This document shows, piece by piece, positions 63,413 to 64,000 of a stretch of 64,000 bases of DNA. The first letter of the stretch is position 1. Every line of letters begins with the position of its first letter. The translations under genes and the position numbers were made by a program. The notes below the pieces were generated by a model that made no database searches, was not told the origin of the DNA, and was given only the letters and a program-made list of their open reading frames with translations. This stretch comes from Novosphingobium sp. PP1Y (GTDB taxonomy: Bacteria; Pseudomonadota; Alphaproteobacteria; Sphingomonadales; Sphingomonadaceae): assembly GCF_000253255.1 (NCBI RefSeq), contig NC_015580.1, positions 3,795,001 to 3,859,000 on the forward strand, in the 5' to 3' direction.

Positions 63413-64000
63413 TCAGACGCCGAGGCCAACCATGTCGCGCCGCCCCAGAATGTGGACGCCCCAGACCGTCACGGCCACGAGCAGGGCGGCGCAGAGCTGG
63501 TGCGCCACGGCGATCCACAGGGTGACGCCCGACCACACGGTGAAGATACCGAGCAGGATCTGTGTTCCAAAGGCGCAGTGGATGGCCACTGAAGTCCCGC
63601 GTGCGCGCAAGGCGCGCATATGGCGGGACAGGACGACGAGCGCGGCGACAACGGCCCAGGCCCACCAGCGATGGATGAAATGGGTCATGTACGGATCGCT
63701 GAACAGGACGTGGAGCGGCCCCAGCCCCCATTCGACGCCGTCGGGGAAGAGGCTGCCCTGCATCAGCGGCCAGGCCCCGGGATTGAACCAGCCGGCCCCG
63801 GCCACGTAGCCCGCGCGAAGACCGGCGACCATCGCGCCCATGAACAACTGGAAGGCCAGCATGGCCAGCACGATACCGCCGAAACGGGTCACGCGGGCCG
63901 GTGGCTGGCCGAGACGCAGCTGCGCAAGGTCGAGCGCGGTCCAGATCAGGCCGCCCAGCGTGACCAGCGCGGTAAGAAGGTGCGCGGCAAGGCGGAAGTG
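63413..64000 (-). CDS. ctaA: Heme A synthase COX15/CtaA (partial, continues beyond window)
   Basis: The last 195 residues of an integral membrane protein; the gene runs off the right edge, so its start is not seen. Motifs fit COX15/CtaA: VAGLRAGYVAGAGWFNPGAW then PLMQGSLFP, THFIHRWWAWAV with a heme-ligand His, and AVAHQLCAALLVAV with the second His. COX15 oxidises heme O to heme A for cytochrome oxidase in the inner membrane. It lies upstream of cutA on the same strand. Confidence 0.92.
   Translation of the reverse strand, partial: HFRLAAHLLTALVTLGGLIWTALDLAQLRLGQPPARVTRFGGIVLAMLAFQLFMGAMVAGLRAGYVAGAGWFNPGAWPLMQGSLFPDGVEWGLGPLHVLFSDPYMTHFIHRWWAWAVVAALVVLSRHMRALRARGTSVAIHCAFGTQILLGIFTVWSGVTLWIAVAHQLCAALLVAVTVWGVHILGRRDMVGLGV

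Overview
The window looks like chromosome from a GC-rich alphaproteobacterium of the Sphingomonadales, most like Novosphingobium or Sphingobium. The signs are four TonB-dependent receptors tied to glycan or catabolic genes, an MmcB-type DNA repair protein, a DUF1289 protein, an OpgG/OpgH pair, and the rplM-rpsI order. This is inferred from gene content only; there is no rRNA to confirm it.

Region 1 (1-11.4 kb) is housekeeping and envelope. It holds a Tat-exported PhoX-type lipoprotein, an M3 oligopeptidase, and a minus-strand operon of outer-membrane efflux lipoprotein, HlyD-type adaptor, OpgG and OpgH (osmoregulated periplasmic glucan synthesis) with no inner-membrane pump gene.

Region 2 (11.4-25.3 kb) is a beta-glucan or cello-oligosaccharide locus. 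A GH3 beta-glucosidase and a TonB receptor lie divergent from a LacI regulator, with paired operator-like boxes between them. Beyond these are a GH6 cellulase, a PHP/CehA-type metallohydrolase, a receptor with an N-terminal STN signalling domain, a FecR-type anti-sigma factor and an ECF sigma factor. Together they form a FecIRA-like surface-signalling unit wired to glucan-degrading enzymes.

Region 3 (25.5-32.7 kb) is a sucrose or fructan locus: LacI regulator, SLC45/GPH-type MFS transporter, a double-palindrome operator, TonB receptor, a GH68 enzyme without a signal peptide, and a ROK fructokinase. The apparent path is outer-membrane uptake, inner-membrane import, cytosolic cleavage and phosphorylation of fructose.

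Region 4 (32.7-45.5 kb) is an accessory catabolic cluster of unknown substrate, bounded by degenerate DNA. It has a large MalT/LAL-type LuxR regulator, a 28-bp perfect palindrome, Rieske oxygenase alpha subunit, ThuA-like protein, SDR, an NTF2-like protein, TonB receptor, a tandem NTF2-like fusion, a second LuxR regulator and an enoyl-CoA hydratase. SDR gene fragments lie within it and at its right edge.

Region 5 (45.54-56.0 kb) is a roughly 10.4-kb integrative element in the 3' end of a tRNA-Arg(CCG) gene. It is bounded by 41-bp perfect direct repeats and has paired integrase arm-like repeats at both ends. It carries a tyrosine integrase, an excisionase-like protein, small HTH proteins and a defence-like cargo: a PD-(D/E)XK protein, a helicase-less type ISP-like restriction-modification protein, and a membrane GAF protein with a small companion ORF.

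Region 6 (56-64 kb) is core chromosome again: a hypothetical protein, MmcB, DUF1289, a DEAD-box RNA helicase, a fatty acid hydroxylase family protein, DUF2141, an MFS exporter, rpsI/rplM, CutA and a partial COX15/CtaA gene running off the right edge.

Functions rest on motifs and recalled family features read by eye. No database search was run.
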